Positions 19,721 to 30,222 of a stretch of 64,000 nucleotides of DNA are shown here, piece by piece. Source of the stretch: Megascapheus bottae. Its lineage: Eukaryota > Chordata > Mammalia > Rodentia > Geomyidae. The notes under the pieces are model-generated. The model was not told the origin of the DNA. It made no database searches and saw nothing but the letters and a program-made list of their open reading frames with translations. A program made the translations under genes and the position numbers. How positions within the stretch are numbered: the stretch's first letter is position 1; every line of letters begins with the position of its first letter. The DNA lies in contig JANJXV010000006.1 in the NCBI GenBank assembly GCA_024803745.1, positions 42,029,501 through 42,093,500 on the forward strand, written 5' to 3'.

Positions 19721-21869
19721 TTCTTTGTGATTACTGAGTTACTGTCTACTGAGAACAGGTGGGGTATTGTTAAAGAGAGTAGTTGTAAATTATGATGAAT
19801 TCAAGACAGCACCAATGATAATTCTATTCACAAAATATCTTTCTTAAGAATGACTGAAAATCTGTCTTTGGTGCTTGTATTCCATAAAAACTTTGTAGGA
19901 TTTCCCAAAGAGTGGCTGTCACATTCCTCAACAAAGTACTAAGTTAAAGATTTAGTAAACTATCAATACCTTCCACTTAGAAGGTGCTGCTAACTGATAC
20001 AATAAGTCATTGGTAAGTTATATTAGGTTGACTGTAGGTAAAGATAAAAGCAAATTAAATGTGTCATTTGCTGATACTTTGGAAGGAAGATTGCATTCTT
20101 GGATATGTTCATGGAAATTCAACTTTTCATGACCATCAGTGGACTGAAGCAAAAAGCTAAACAGAAAGTTTCTGAGCAGCACACTGCAGCTGGAGCTAGT
20201 AGTATACGTCGGTGTTCATTGGGGCTTAATGCATAGCATTCCTGTTTCCCACGAGAGTTCAGAACTACTATAAGGTAGTCAAGAGGTCTGATAAAAATAG
20301 GAATATTATCATTGTTCCTGATTCAGCCAGTAATGGGGAATGCTGGGATGAGCTAGACTCGTGCTCCCAGGCATGGCAGGACAGGCAGTGGTGGCTGAGT
20401 GTGGCCTTTTGAGCATGGCCGTGGCATATGTGTTTCGGGTGGGGAACTCACTTCCATGAGGCCAAAGTGCTAATTTGCTCCAACTTTTCCATTTCCCCTG
20501 GAGAAGGTTAACTGACTGTAGAGGCTGCCATGAGACTTTGGCACAAAGTGTTCAAATGCTCCTATTTGGAAGGGATAGGGGTACCATAAAGAAGAGAAGG
20601 AATTCAGTCCTGCTGCAAACCAGGAGGCACAAGGTGGAGTCTGGGAAGGCAGGGTGTTTCAGATGCAGGCTGTAGGCCATAGTCCTCTTGGCCTGTTTCT
20701 GGGTGGAAGGATTTATTGGCATACAGACACACAGACACACATTTGTGCTATAGCACCAGAATCAATAGTTGGTACAGAGAACCTCCAGTCCATAAAACTT
20801 AAAGTGCTTATTCTCTGGTCCTTTCCACAAGGAGTTTGCTGACCCCTGCCTTGGGTCAGGGTAACTCACAGGGGCACTGAAGGGGGTGGTGGAATGGAAG
20901 GATGAGAGGCCAGGGGCCATGTGTGGTTGGTGATATTGGGGCACAAAGCAAAAATCAGGTAAGGGGCGGGGTGGGGAAAGCTCTAACCTGTCCTGTGTGC
21001 TGCGCTTGCCATGATCCGTGAACAAATGTAGAGAGAGAGCATTGTGGCAGGTAGACATGTCCATTATAATTTGCTTATCTGAAGACAAATAGACAAACAC
21101 TTAACAGAGACTCTGCATTTACAATTATTAAGAATTTGTAGCAGAAAAAAATCCCACTTAAAAGAGAGCGGTTTGTGGCAGAGATCCACAGAGGTGGTAA
21201 ACAGCATCTGATGCTGGAAGGAAATGAGGAAGATGAATTAGGAATCAGGATGCCATTTAGAGTTAATATGGGAAGATGGAGGACAGGCAGCGCAGGGGAT
21301 GTACCTGCCAAAGAGTGGAGGGAAGACACTAAGCTGAGGGGACCAGAATCTTGAGGGATCAAATTTCTTTTAAAACAAAGATGTTCTTTTCTATCACATA
21401 GCCTGTAAGATTATTGAGGCACATTATTTTCTCTCTACCTGCTTCCAAGGAAGATGCAACTTTTGCCTTGTAGGCTTTTTGTTATGAGGCCAGGAGGTTA
21501 AGAAGTGGAGCTATGTGTAGTGGAACTCAGCACTGAGAAGAACTAGGGCAGGGGAGGCAGAGGGACTGGAGACGGAGCAGGCAGCCAGAGGCATGAGGAC
21601 CCCAGGGCAGTGCCTTGCTCAGAGCTGCTGTGGGGAGAGGACTTGGGGAGTTGGCAGAGGAAGGCAGCTGTGAGCACCTGTGCAAGATAATCAGGAAGCC
21701 GGGGATGGGGTTTTATGATAGGTTATGAGTTCACTTCTACCTGATGCCTTCCAACTGCCTCACTAAAGGTGAAGACTTAATGTTTAATTGCTCACTCTCA
21801 AATTGCTGTTTCTATAGGACACTGTACAGAACGAATGTGATTCTTTCCGAAACAGTTTTTTAATTTTTC
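19721..21869. other. Repeat-poor unique block
   Basis: About 2.1 kb without recognised dispersed repeats. Several 60-112-codon open frames overlap on opposite strands (20475-21362) and none shows a domain or clear splice context. Confidence 0.5.
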
Positions 21870-22369
21870 TGTTTTCTTTGACTACTTGTATTGAAGTATA
21901 ATCCACAGATAATAAACTGCATACACTCAAAGGTGCCCGGGGTTGTTGATATATTTTGACAAGTAGACATCTGCAGAATCTCAACCAAGATGTTGGGTGG
22001 ATCCAACCTCCCAAAGCCTTTCCCTCACCCCGTGAATCCTGCCATTTCATTTCATTGTCAACAGATGGACCCTGAGCTGTGTTCTGGCATTATAGATTAC
22101 TTTGTATTTTCTAGGACTTCACATAAATGAAATCCTATAGCACATATTCTATTTTACTCAGAGAAATTACTTGAAAATTTATACATGTATTCTTGTGTAT
22201 GAATAGTTTATTACTTTTTTAACTTCAGAGTAGTATTTCATTATATGGATATCCCATGGAGTGTTTATTCATTTGACTTGTTTGTAGCTTTTGGCTATTA
22301 AACTAAATATATTAAAGGTGTATTCTAAATATACTAAAGTATACTAAATTGAAATAATGGCTCTAAGTT

Positions 22370-22830
22370 TTGGCAGTGCTTTCGTTTGTTAGATAGGTGC
22401 TTAACTACTTGAGCTGCACTTGCAGCCTCTTTAGCTTTCTCTAGTTATTTTTCAACTAGGGTCTCATGCTTTTGCTCCAGGCTAGCTTTTGAGTAGGATC
22501 CTCTTATCTTTGCCTTTCACATAGTTGGGATTATAGATGCATAGCTTTTTTTTTTTTTTTCCTTTCGGTAGTGGTGATGTAGTTTGAACTAGAGCTTTGC
22601 TAAGCAACCACTTTGCCACTTGAGCTACATTTTTGTCCCTTTTTGCTTTAGCTCTTTTGTTTTAAACAAGGGTCTTACTTTTTCCCCTCTGAATTTCCTA
22701 AACTATGATGGGATGACAGACATGAGCCACTGGGCTCAGCTTATTGATTGAGATGGGGGAGTCACACTGACCTTTGCCTGAAACCCTCTGATCTCTACCT
22801 CCAGAAGAGCTGGGTATTAGCTACTATACT
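22370..22830 (-). repeat. Two old SINE dimers inside the L1M
   Basis: First copy about 22370-22545 (TTAACTACTTGAGCTGCAC; TTGGGATTATAGATGC). Second copy begins with a T run at 22547 (GTAGTTTGAACTAGAGCTTT; GCCACTTGAGCTACATTT; CAGACATGAGCCACTGGG) with another B1-like half to about 22830. Both reversed. Confidence 0.65.
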
Positions 22831-22847
22831 CTGTGTTCACATTATCT

Positions 22848-22876
22848 TTATATATATATGTGTATATATATATATA
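22848..22876. repeat. Short (TA)n tract
   Basis: TATATATATGTGTATATATA-type run between old SINE sequence and L1M. Self-complementary. Confidence 0.8.
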
Positions 22877-23169
22877 CTTGCACTTTTAGTTGTATTGGGT
22901 AAATACTGAGAGATTAATAGCTGGATCACATGGCATGCATATGTTGAACTATTTGAGATACTGATGAAACCGTTTTACAAAGTGATTGTACAATTTGACA
23001 TTGCTACCTGAGGTATATGACTGTTTAATTTACTTCACACCTCCATCAACTCTTGGTTTGTTCTTCTTTCAATATTACCCATTTCAATGGGTATGTAGTA
23101 GCATGGCACCTAAATACCTAAATTTTACTTTCCTAATGATGAATGAAATTGAAAATTTCCTCAGTTACC

Positions 23170-23255
23170 ACCCGACAATCCCTCTCTCCCTTCATTTCTT
23201 CCCTCCTTCCTCCCTTTTCCTCCCTTCCTCCTTTTCCCCCACCCCCTCTTTCTTT
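23170..23255 (+). repeat. CT-rich simple sequence
   Basis: Pyrimidine tract of CTCC/CTTCC blocks that leads into the SINE at 23262. The frame across it is an artefact. Confidence 0.8.
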
Positions 23256-23261
23256 TTAAGT

Positions 23262-23470
23262 CTGTACTGGGGTTCTAGGTCAGGAATTGCTCTTTACTTG
23301 TTTTTTTCATTCAAAGCTAGTGCTCTATCACTTGAACCACATCTTCATTTGCAGCTTTTTGCTGGTTATTTGGAGATAAAAGTCACATGGATTTTTCTAC
23401 CCTGGCTGACTTTGAACCTTCTTGCGTAGCTAGAAGTTCACAGCTAGATGTGAGCTGTTTGGTACCTGGT
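23262..23470 (-). repeat. B1-left dimeric SINE inside the L1M
   Basis: Reversed and diverged: TCTATCACTTGAACCACATC, GGTTATTTGGAGATAAAAGT, GCTGACTTTGAACCTTCTTG. It separates two parts of the old L1. Confidence 0.75.
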
Positions 23471-24602
23471 GTCTTTTGCTCATTTCTTATTTAAGAGCTA
23501 TTCACATATTCCAGACATAAATCCTTTAACAGGTTAAAAAATACTATTACTAGTGTGTTTTGATTTCAGCAAGGTCTTTCAAAGAGCAGTTGTTTTTAAT
23601 TTTGATAAAGTCTAGTTTATTGATTTTTTAAAAATGTATTGTGCTTTTGGTGTCACAGATGAGAAATCTTTGTGTAGCCCAATATCACCAAGATTTTTTT
23701 TAATGTCGTGTTTTCTGCTAGGAGTTTTGAATGGTTTTAATTCTACTTTTATATAGTTTTAGGCGCATGAACCATTTTTAGTTCATCTTATATATGACAT
23801 GAAGTATGAATTAAAGGTCTTTTTTCCCTTCATATATCTTTTCTTGTTTCTGGCAAGGATTTTTTTTCTCTTGTTCTAGTGTCATTGTCTGAAAAGACTA
23901 TCCTTTCCCACTGAATTGCTTTTTGCACATTTAGAAAAAAAATCCATATATTTATGAGTTCATTCCTGGATCTGTTGTGTTCCATTGATCTTTTTTTTTT
24001 GTAGACTTTTATACTAGTACTGCAGCATTCTGATTATTATAGGTTTATAATAAGTCTTTCAATTAGGCGCTGGTTGTCCTCCAATTTTTTTTTTTGGTCA
24101 AATTGTTTTAGATATTCTGTCCTTGGCATTTTCATATACATTTTAGAATCTGTTTGATAATTACTGGGGTTTTGAATGGCACTCCATTGACTCTCTGGAT
24201 CAATTTGAAGAGCATTAGCATCTTAACATTATCCAGTCTTCTAACTCATGCATATGGTTTTTATTTAGATCTTATAAAATTAGTCTCAGCAGTGTTTTAT
24301 CATCTTTTGTGCAAGTCTTGCACAATCTTTAATCGAAATTATTCTAAGTATCTCATTGTTTCACTTCTTTCAATTGGTGATTCTTTGTTCTCAGTGTGTA
24401 TAAACACGATTGACTTTTGCATATTGATCTTGGATCCTCTGACCTTGCTTAAATGACTTATTAGTTTTAGTAGAATAACTTTTAATTTTTTTTGGAGTTT
24501 GAGATTCAATCCAGGTTTGTTCATGCTAAATATGCTCTCTACTATAGAAATACATCCCAAATAACTAAAAATGTATTATATAACATATATAACTTTAAAA
24601 TA

Positions 24603-24845
24603 AATATATATCTTTGGGGGGGGGTTGTTATGGGGCTTGAACTCAGCCTGGGCACTGTCCCTGAGCTCCTCAGCTCAAGGCTACTGCCCTACCCTTGAGC
24701 CAAGCACCACTTCCCATTTTCTAGAGGTTAATTGGAGATAAGAGTCTCAAGTCCTTTTGTGCACAGGCTGGCTTTGAACTTTGATCCTTAGATCTCAGTC
24801 TCCTGAGTAGCTAGGATTACAGGTGTGAGCCACCACACCCAGCCT
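24603..24845 (-). repeat. B1-left dimeric SINE (Class II)
   Basis: Starts after a G run (GGGGGGGGTTGTTATGGGGC). Contains CCTACCCTTGAGCCAAGC, GGTTAATTGGAGATAAGAGT, TGGCTTTGAACTTTGATCC and GGATTACAGGTGTGAGCCAC. A related copy with the same CTACCCTTGAGCCAA variant lies at 57370, which suggests a subfamily. Confidence 0.9.
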
Positions 24846-25858
24846 AAATATAAATCTTTAAGTAGTTGTACATGAGTCCCCAGTGCTGAGAATTTCTGAG
24901 TCTCTGGGAGCAAAGGCTGAAGTGGGAAGCATGTTTCCAATGTCTATGTAGTCGTCAAGACTTAGGTGATAACTAGCGAATATTGTCAGTGCACCTGGAA
25001 GTCTAGGTTGACTCTTGGATTTTTACCACTCGCATGTAGCTGAGTTGTTGAGGTGAGGCTTTTTGATGTTTATTTTAGGTCCCAGAGGCACAGTGGCAAA
25101 ATAAAAACCAGCAGGCGGTGAGGACCGGCTGGTTATGGTAAAAGAATTGCAATGGGTCATTAGAGCTCTACTGCTGCTTTGGTAGGCGTTGAAAGGCATT
25201 GTCTGCAGACAAGAGAAAGTCCAGCACAAGGAAGATGTCTGCCGACCAGTAACTTAACCTAGGCATTCAGCTTTACGTAAGACTTGGTGGGACTGACCAA
25301 ATAATTAATGTTTTGTGACTGTTTTGTTACATCCCTTTCTTCCATGTTGACCCTGAGAGGTGCTAGTAAGGCAAAGATGAGAGATAAGCCAAGTGGACAG
25401 AAACCAAGACCCTACCCTCCTCCATTCTTCTTGAATCTTCTCCATTTAACCAGAGGGCTTTGTTCTTTGAGCAAAATATTGTGTTATATATTGAGATTCT
25501 ACATTATGTGTATGTGTTTGAAAAACACTGGACTAGATCAATGAAAGTGATCTATGATGAGTGCCTTCCTCTGAAACAAGAGGGAAAAAAAAATTCAAAC
25601 AGAAATTGTGCTCTTTGCCAACTCTAAGGGAATAACTTCCTTCCCAGAATTAGCTCCTGCTCAAGTGACAAGTTTCTGTTACAAAACATCCCATGGGTAA
25701 TACATGAAAAATTATTTGCTGCTAATCTGAAACTCATATTTCAATGGATGCCCTATGTTTTAGTTTGCTAAATCTGGAAACCCTAATCAATGAATAACTT
25801 ATAACAAATTAGTGAATATGTTCTCCAATATAATGATTTTGCTAATCATTGAGCAAAA
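24846..25858. other. Unique noncoding sequence
   Basis: About 1 kb without recognised elements. Small frames at 25023-25229 and 25308-25544 show no domain. Confidence 0.45.
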
Positions 25859-25860
25859 AA

Positions 25861-26092
25861 TTCTGCCTGTAATCCTAGCTACTCAGAAGGCTGAAATCTG
25901 AGAATCACAGTTCAAAGCCAGCCTGGGGACTAAAAACACCAAAAAGTCCATGAGAATCTTATCTCCAATTAACCACCAGAAAACCAGAAGTAGCACTGTA
26001 ACTCAGGCAGGGGTAGGGCGGTAGCCTTGAGCTAAAGAACTCAAGATCAGTGCCCAAGCCCTGAGTCCAAAAGTCCCAAATTGGGAAAAAAA
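25861..26092 (+). repeat. B1-left dimeric SINE, plus strand
   Basis: Sense copy: TGCCTGTAATCCTAGCTACT, GAATCACAGTTCAAAGCCAG, the linker CTCCAATTAACCACCAGAAA and right module (TGTAACTCAGGCAGG … CCCAAGCCCTGAGTCCAAAA). One of the minority of SINEs in plus orientation. Confidence 0.9.
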
Positions 26093-26600
26093 TAATCTCG
26101 TATCTTGGTTGTATGTACCATTGTATATACATACATTTGCTGACCATACATAGCTGTAGCCTGAATTCTTGCTTGCTGCCAATAAAGGCTCTTTAAGACC
26201 AGATTGGCCTGTTTTCCTCCAGGGTAGTAAGAACAGTGTCCCAACTTCTACCAGTAAGCTTATTTTCCCACATCTTGTGTTTTGGCTCTTTTGCTTTATC
26301 TTTATCTTTGTTCGTTTTCTCTTTGACATTTCAAGTTGCAACCTTTAATTAAAATATCAGTAGCTCCTAGAGCCTCACAGTTACCTATGAAGAAAGAACT
26401 ACAGAAACTCAAAAGGTGCTGATTTGCCCTCAGAGAATCTTGGAGAGACTTGGCCAGCCAGGTACCCCAGCCTCACACCTCCAGCAGAACCTGCTGCACT
26501 CTCTCACCCGCTATCACCCCTAGGCATTATTATTCCATATATAAAGCAGGATAATGGGAATGGTTAGGAAGGCCTATTCTAGCCCAGTATCCTTTAAATG
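26093..26600. other. Unique noncoding sequence
   Basis: No family recognised. Minus-strand frames (26003-26341 and neighbours) run into the SINE and have no domain. Confidence 0.4.
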
Positions 26601-26735
26601 CTTTTTTAAAAGGTAAACAGAATAAGTTTATTTGAAAGTTGACATTGATCAAAGTATATTGTATTCATAAACTACTTTGTTAAATGGCAACTCCTTTGTA
26701 TAACTCTTAAAGATAATTAAAAAAAAGAAAGTTAA
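26601..26735 (+). repeat. Member of the unnamed dispersed repeat (3'-end type)
   Basis: GACATTGATCAAAGTATATT, GTATTCATAAACTACTTTG, TATAACTCTTAAAGATAATT and an A-rich end. It matches the order seen at about 53335 and 16921, with a poly-A-like terminus, so this is the best view of the family's 3' end. Confidence 0.5.
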
Positions 26736-27385
26736 AGTAAAGCCATGAAAAGAAAATGGTAAGACTTTCCATTAGGAGGAATACCCCAAAGAGGAGTCTA
26801 TTTCTGAAGTTTTTTGACTTTCATGTTCATCATTTGTTTATTACTTTTATTCATCTCTTATTCAACCTTTATTTACCCAAGTAGTAAGCAAGGCTTCTAG
26901 AATGAACACATTGTCTTTTTGTTTTATCTCAGCATCTTCACAACCTAGAACAACCGACATGAGAGCTCCCCCCCCCAACATGCTGGATGAATGAGTCTTG
27001 AAAGCTGGTGAAGGATGGCATCTAAAAGAGGCCACAATGGGCCACTAAGGTGCATCTATACAGCTTCTAAAACTAATCCAGTTTGTCTTCTACATGTCGC
27101 GTGATTTTTCAATGAACTGTTCCAGAGATCCAAGTGAAAACTCTGCCCCAATTACCTTTTGGCTCAAGTTAGTTTAAGAAAGGAAAAAGGATTATTAGTG
27201 GTATGTTTGAGTACTCTATCAATATTCTATTCAGGTTGACTCTCCCTTGGGCTTGGCACAAAAAACCTTTCATATTTTGCAGTTCTTCAGATTTTAGAAT
27301 GTTTGAATAGAATTTACCAATTAAGGATCCTTGGTCTGAGTATCTGAAATTTGCTCAAAAAGTTTCAGATAAAAATTTCTGGAGT
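26736..27385. other. Unique noncoding sequence
   Basis: AT-rich; nothing recognised. Confidence 0.4.
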
Positions 27386-27594
27386 GCAGTCAGGTACTGG
27401 TGGCTCATGCTTATAAGCCTGGCTATTCAGGAGGCTTAGATCTAAGGATCAAGGTTCAAATCCAGTCTGGGCAGTAAAGTCCATGAGATTCTTATCTTCA
27501 GTAAACCACCAAAAGCCAGAAGTGGAGCTGTGGCTAGGCTTAAGCAAAAAAGCTCTCAGACAGTGCCTAGACCCTGAGTTCAAGCCCAGGAGTG
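27386..27594 (+). repeat. B1-left dimeric SINE, plus strand
   Basis: Sense copy: GGTACTGGTGGCTCATGC, CTATTCAGGAGGCTTAGATC, CAGTAAACCACCAAAAGCC and GACCCTGAGTTCAAGCCCAG. Its tail position is occupied by the alternating repeat at 27595, which therefore probably arose from the SINE tail. Confidence 0.9.
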
Positions 27595-27673
27595 GTGTGT
27601 GTGCGTGTGCGCGTGCGCGCATGCGTGCGTACGCGCACGCACACACACGCACGCACACACACACACACACACA
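27595..27673. repeat. 79-bp perfect purine/pyrimidine alternation (Z-DNA-prone)
   Basis: GT, GC, AT-step and CA dinucleotides alternate R-Y without a break. A GT/GC-rich left half passes through GCATGCGTGCGTACGCGCAC into a CA-rich right half, so the two halves are also nearly inverted copies of each other. Any frames here are artefacts. Confidence 0.93.
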
Positions 27674-28064
27674 GAACATTTTGGATTTCAGATTTTTTTG
27701 TACTTTCTTCTTTCATAGAGAAAATTAAAAAATATTTTTATGGACTTTGCTATATTTTCCTTTCTTGTAAATCATTTTGCATGTTATTTTTCCAAATACT
27801 ATGTTAATGCTGCTAAAACTAGCCTGGTCTGGTTCCCTGTTCTGCATTTCTTCTTTTTAAACGCTGGTTAGAAATATAAACTGTACAAGAGAACCCTGTG
27901 GGTGGCTGCATTGGCTTTTAGATATTTCTTGCTTGTCTCTCTCACTGAAGTCTAATAATAATTAGTACCACTATAAGAATTTTTCTGGACAATAGGATTG
28001 AAGTTATATTTGGATATTCTGATAATGAAAGGTTAATAGCTACCTTTAGTATATATTTAGTCCT
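27674..28064. other. Unique noncoding sequence
   Basis: Nothing recognised. Confidence 0.4.
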
Positions 28065-28475
28065 GTGCATTGAATACCACATTCAGTTCTTATAACCCTA
28101 AGAAGTAGGTGTTGTCTCTTGTATCTTTTATGCAAGTCCTGGGGCTTGAACTCAGGGCCTGGGTTCTGAGTCCTGATCTTTTTGCTCAAGGTTTGTGACC
28201 TAAAACTTGAGTCACAGCTCTTCTTCTAGTATTTTTGGTAGTGTAATAAATGTAAGAGTTTTAAAGACTTTCCTGCCTAGGAAAATGACTCGGAGCTATG
28301 ACCCCCAGATCTCAATCACCCCAATAGGTAGTATTACAGGTGGGAGCCACTGGTATCTGGCTCTATAGCTTCATTTCATAGAAGAGGAAACCAAGAAACA
28401 GAGAGGCAAAATAACTTGCCCAAGGTGACATAGCTAGATATTGTAGAGCTGGGATAGAGACATATATCTCTGCTA
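28065..28475 (+). repeat. MIR split by a SINE
   Basis: Left part TCAGTTCTTATAACCCTAAG (about 28085). Right part GAAGAGGAAACCAAGAAACA, then AACTTGCCCAAGGTGACATA and GCTAGATATTG. Together these give the MIR order; the SINE at 28130-28366 sits between them. Confidence 0.8.
28130..28366 (-). repeat. B1-left dimeric SINE inside a MIR
   Basis: Reversed: CCTGGGGCTTGAACTCAGGG, ACTTGAGTCACAGCTC, then AGCTATGACCCCCAGATCTC and TTACAGGTGGGAGCCACTGG. Confidence 0.87.
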
Positions 28476-29474
28476 GATTTCAGAATTATTGTTTGTAGTT
28501 ATTTCATTATGCTCCATGAACAGGACTTTGTTGGTCTGGCTTCAGTCAATTATGTGCAATAATAACCTTCTGGAGTGATTGCCTATATTAGAGTCACTCT
28601 AATAATATAAGAAATTGATTGTATACTTCTAGCATTGTGGATAAGAGATGTTAGCTTAGCTCTTCCTCATAGATTTTTTAGCCAGTAGATGAGGCTCTTC
28701 TTCTGTAACTCTTATTCTTTAATGACAAGAACTAACAATATAATGCCATCTTAGATTTCAACTCATTACTTAAACAACAACAGCAACACGTAGAGCATAA
28801 GTCTTCTCAGAAGAAGAGGGGATATTTGTGTACTCACATTTCTTTCCTCCTGTTGGGATTTGTTCCTTTTGCATGTGAATTTATTAACTACAAACTGATT
28901 GTCAATGTTTCTTTTCTTCAGGGCCCTAATCCTAAAACCTGGTTTCTATCCATACATTAATTTTAGCACCATTTTAATTCATTAAACTAATTGCTAACTT
29001 TTTCCAGTTCATCATAATGGGAATTTACCTAATGATTTTTGTCTTAAACTGTGGAAAGCTCAATGTGACAATGTTATTTTTCACTTGGAAAATGATTTCC
29101 CACACATGATTTCTGAAACCTTTTCCCTGTGAAGATGGGGCTTTTCATTGCATCCAATTTATGGTGGAGAGAAAACCAAGACTCCAAGATGTTAACTAAC
29201 CTGGGAATGGTTTCTGGCCAAAGCTCCTGCCTCAGCCTGGTGTCAGATCTAGATGTTGGCACTCTGTCCCTGGCCACAGAAATGATGGGATCCCACCATG
29301 TCTGTAAGTCTCAGTCCTGCATTAGATGCATAGTTAACCTTTTCCTTTCTAGCATCAAAGACTTAACTCACTGTAACTCAGGCCTGTGGTGAGACACCCT
29401 CTCTTATCTGATGTTCTCCTCAGCAAAAGTTTGCTTCCTTGTGGATTGGGCTTGTCCATTTTGGGGTGGCTTTA
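28476..29474. other. Unique noncoding sequence
   Basis: About 1 kb with no recognised element. Opposing frames at 29074-29277 and 29129-29392 overlap and have no domain. Confidence 0.45.
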
Positions 29475-29956
29475 AAAAACATATTTTATTGTCAGGGTGA
29501 TGTATAGAGGGGTTACAGTTACATCCGTCAGATAGTGAGTATATTACTTCTTAGAACATTGATACCACTTCCCATGTTTTTCTCCCACTTTACCCCCCAC
29601 CCCCTCCTAATCATCTTGTTTTTCCCTTTCCCTTCTCTATTTCAAATAAACAAATTAATGTATATACAATATACCATGTAATAAAGTCAGATACAGGGGG
29701 AAAAAGAGACAAATAATAACCTCACATACTACCTTAAGAATAGCAATCATACTATAAAGCTCTTCTTTCCATATCCTGGAGTTCATTTCATTTAGCCTCA
29801 TCCTATGTGGCCATATGTACATAGCTTTTGAGCCATTGTGATTCTCAGCTAGGAGATGTCTGTGGTAGTGAGGTATTCTGTCAGGCAGAGCTACTACTAC
29901 CATTGTTATCATATGATTTATACAAAGATACCAGAGGGGGTTCATGGTTACCAAAT
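29475..29956 (-). mobile_element. L1 3' end, older subfamily variant
   Basis: Reversed L1: TATTTTATTGTCAGGGTGAT, GTATAGAGGGGTTACAGTTA, GATACCACTTCCCATG, C-rich 3' UTR, GTATATACAATATACCATG, TTCATTTAGCCTCATCCTAT. It shares the GTATAGAGGGG signature with 4801, 41411 and 47492, distinct from the TAATAGAAGGG type. The 5' boundary near 29956 is uncertain; no TSD seen. Confidence 0.85.
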
Positions 29957-30012
29957 CTTCCCTCCATTCCTCCCTCCCTCCCTACCACCCACCCTCCCTC
30001 CCTCCCTCCCTT
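29957..30012 (+). repeat. (CTCC)n tract
   Basis: Two CTCC blocks around CTACCACCCACC. It lies between the L1 and the SINE tail and is of the same sequence type as the large satellite at 6478. Confidence 0.9.
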
Positions 30013-30015
30013 TCT

Positions 30016-30222
30016 TTTGTGCCATTACTGGGGCTTGAATTCAGGGCTTTGTGTTCTTGCTTGGCTTTTTTGTTCAAGGCTGGTGTTCTGCCACTTGAAC
30101 CATATCTCTGCTTCTGGCTTTATTGCTGGTGAACTGGAGTCCTGGTTTTGTCTGGCTTCAAACTGTGATCTTCAGCTCTCAGCCTTCTGAGTAGCTAGGA
30201 CTACAGGTGTGAGCCACTGGTG
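30016..30222 (-). repeat. B1-left dimeric SINE (Class II)
   Basis: Reversed: CCATTACTGGGGCTTGAATT, CTGCCACTTGAACCATATC, GTGATCTTCAGCTCTCAGCC, GGACTACAGGTGTGAGCCAC. Confidence 0.88.

Larger units (their letters stand above)
21870..24470 (-). mobile_element. Old LINE-1 (L1M-like), reversed and interrupted by SINEs
   Basis: Reversed ancient L1. It starts with the 3' end near 21885 (TATTGAAGTATAATCCACAG; AATAAACTGCATACACTCAA) and GTAGTATTTCATTATATGG at about 22230. The ORF2 end is at about 22880-23160, and reverse-transcriptase-region-like sequence (GATTATTATAGGTTTATAAT; CATTGACTCTCTGGATCAAT) runs to about 24450. It is broken by SINEs at 22370-22830 and 23262-23470. All reading frames are destroyed. 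Confidence 0.75.

Noticed and set aside
22986..23429. 147-codon plus-strand frame
   Set aside because: Lies across the antisense strand of an old L1, a CT-rich run and a SINE; not a gene.
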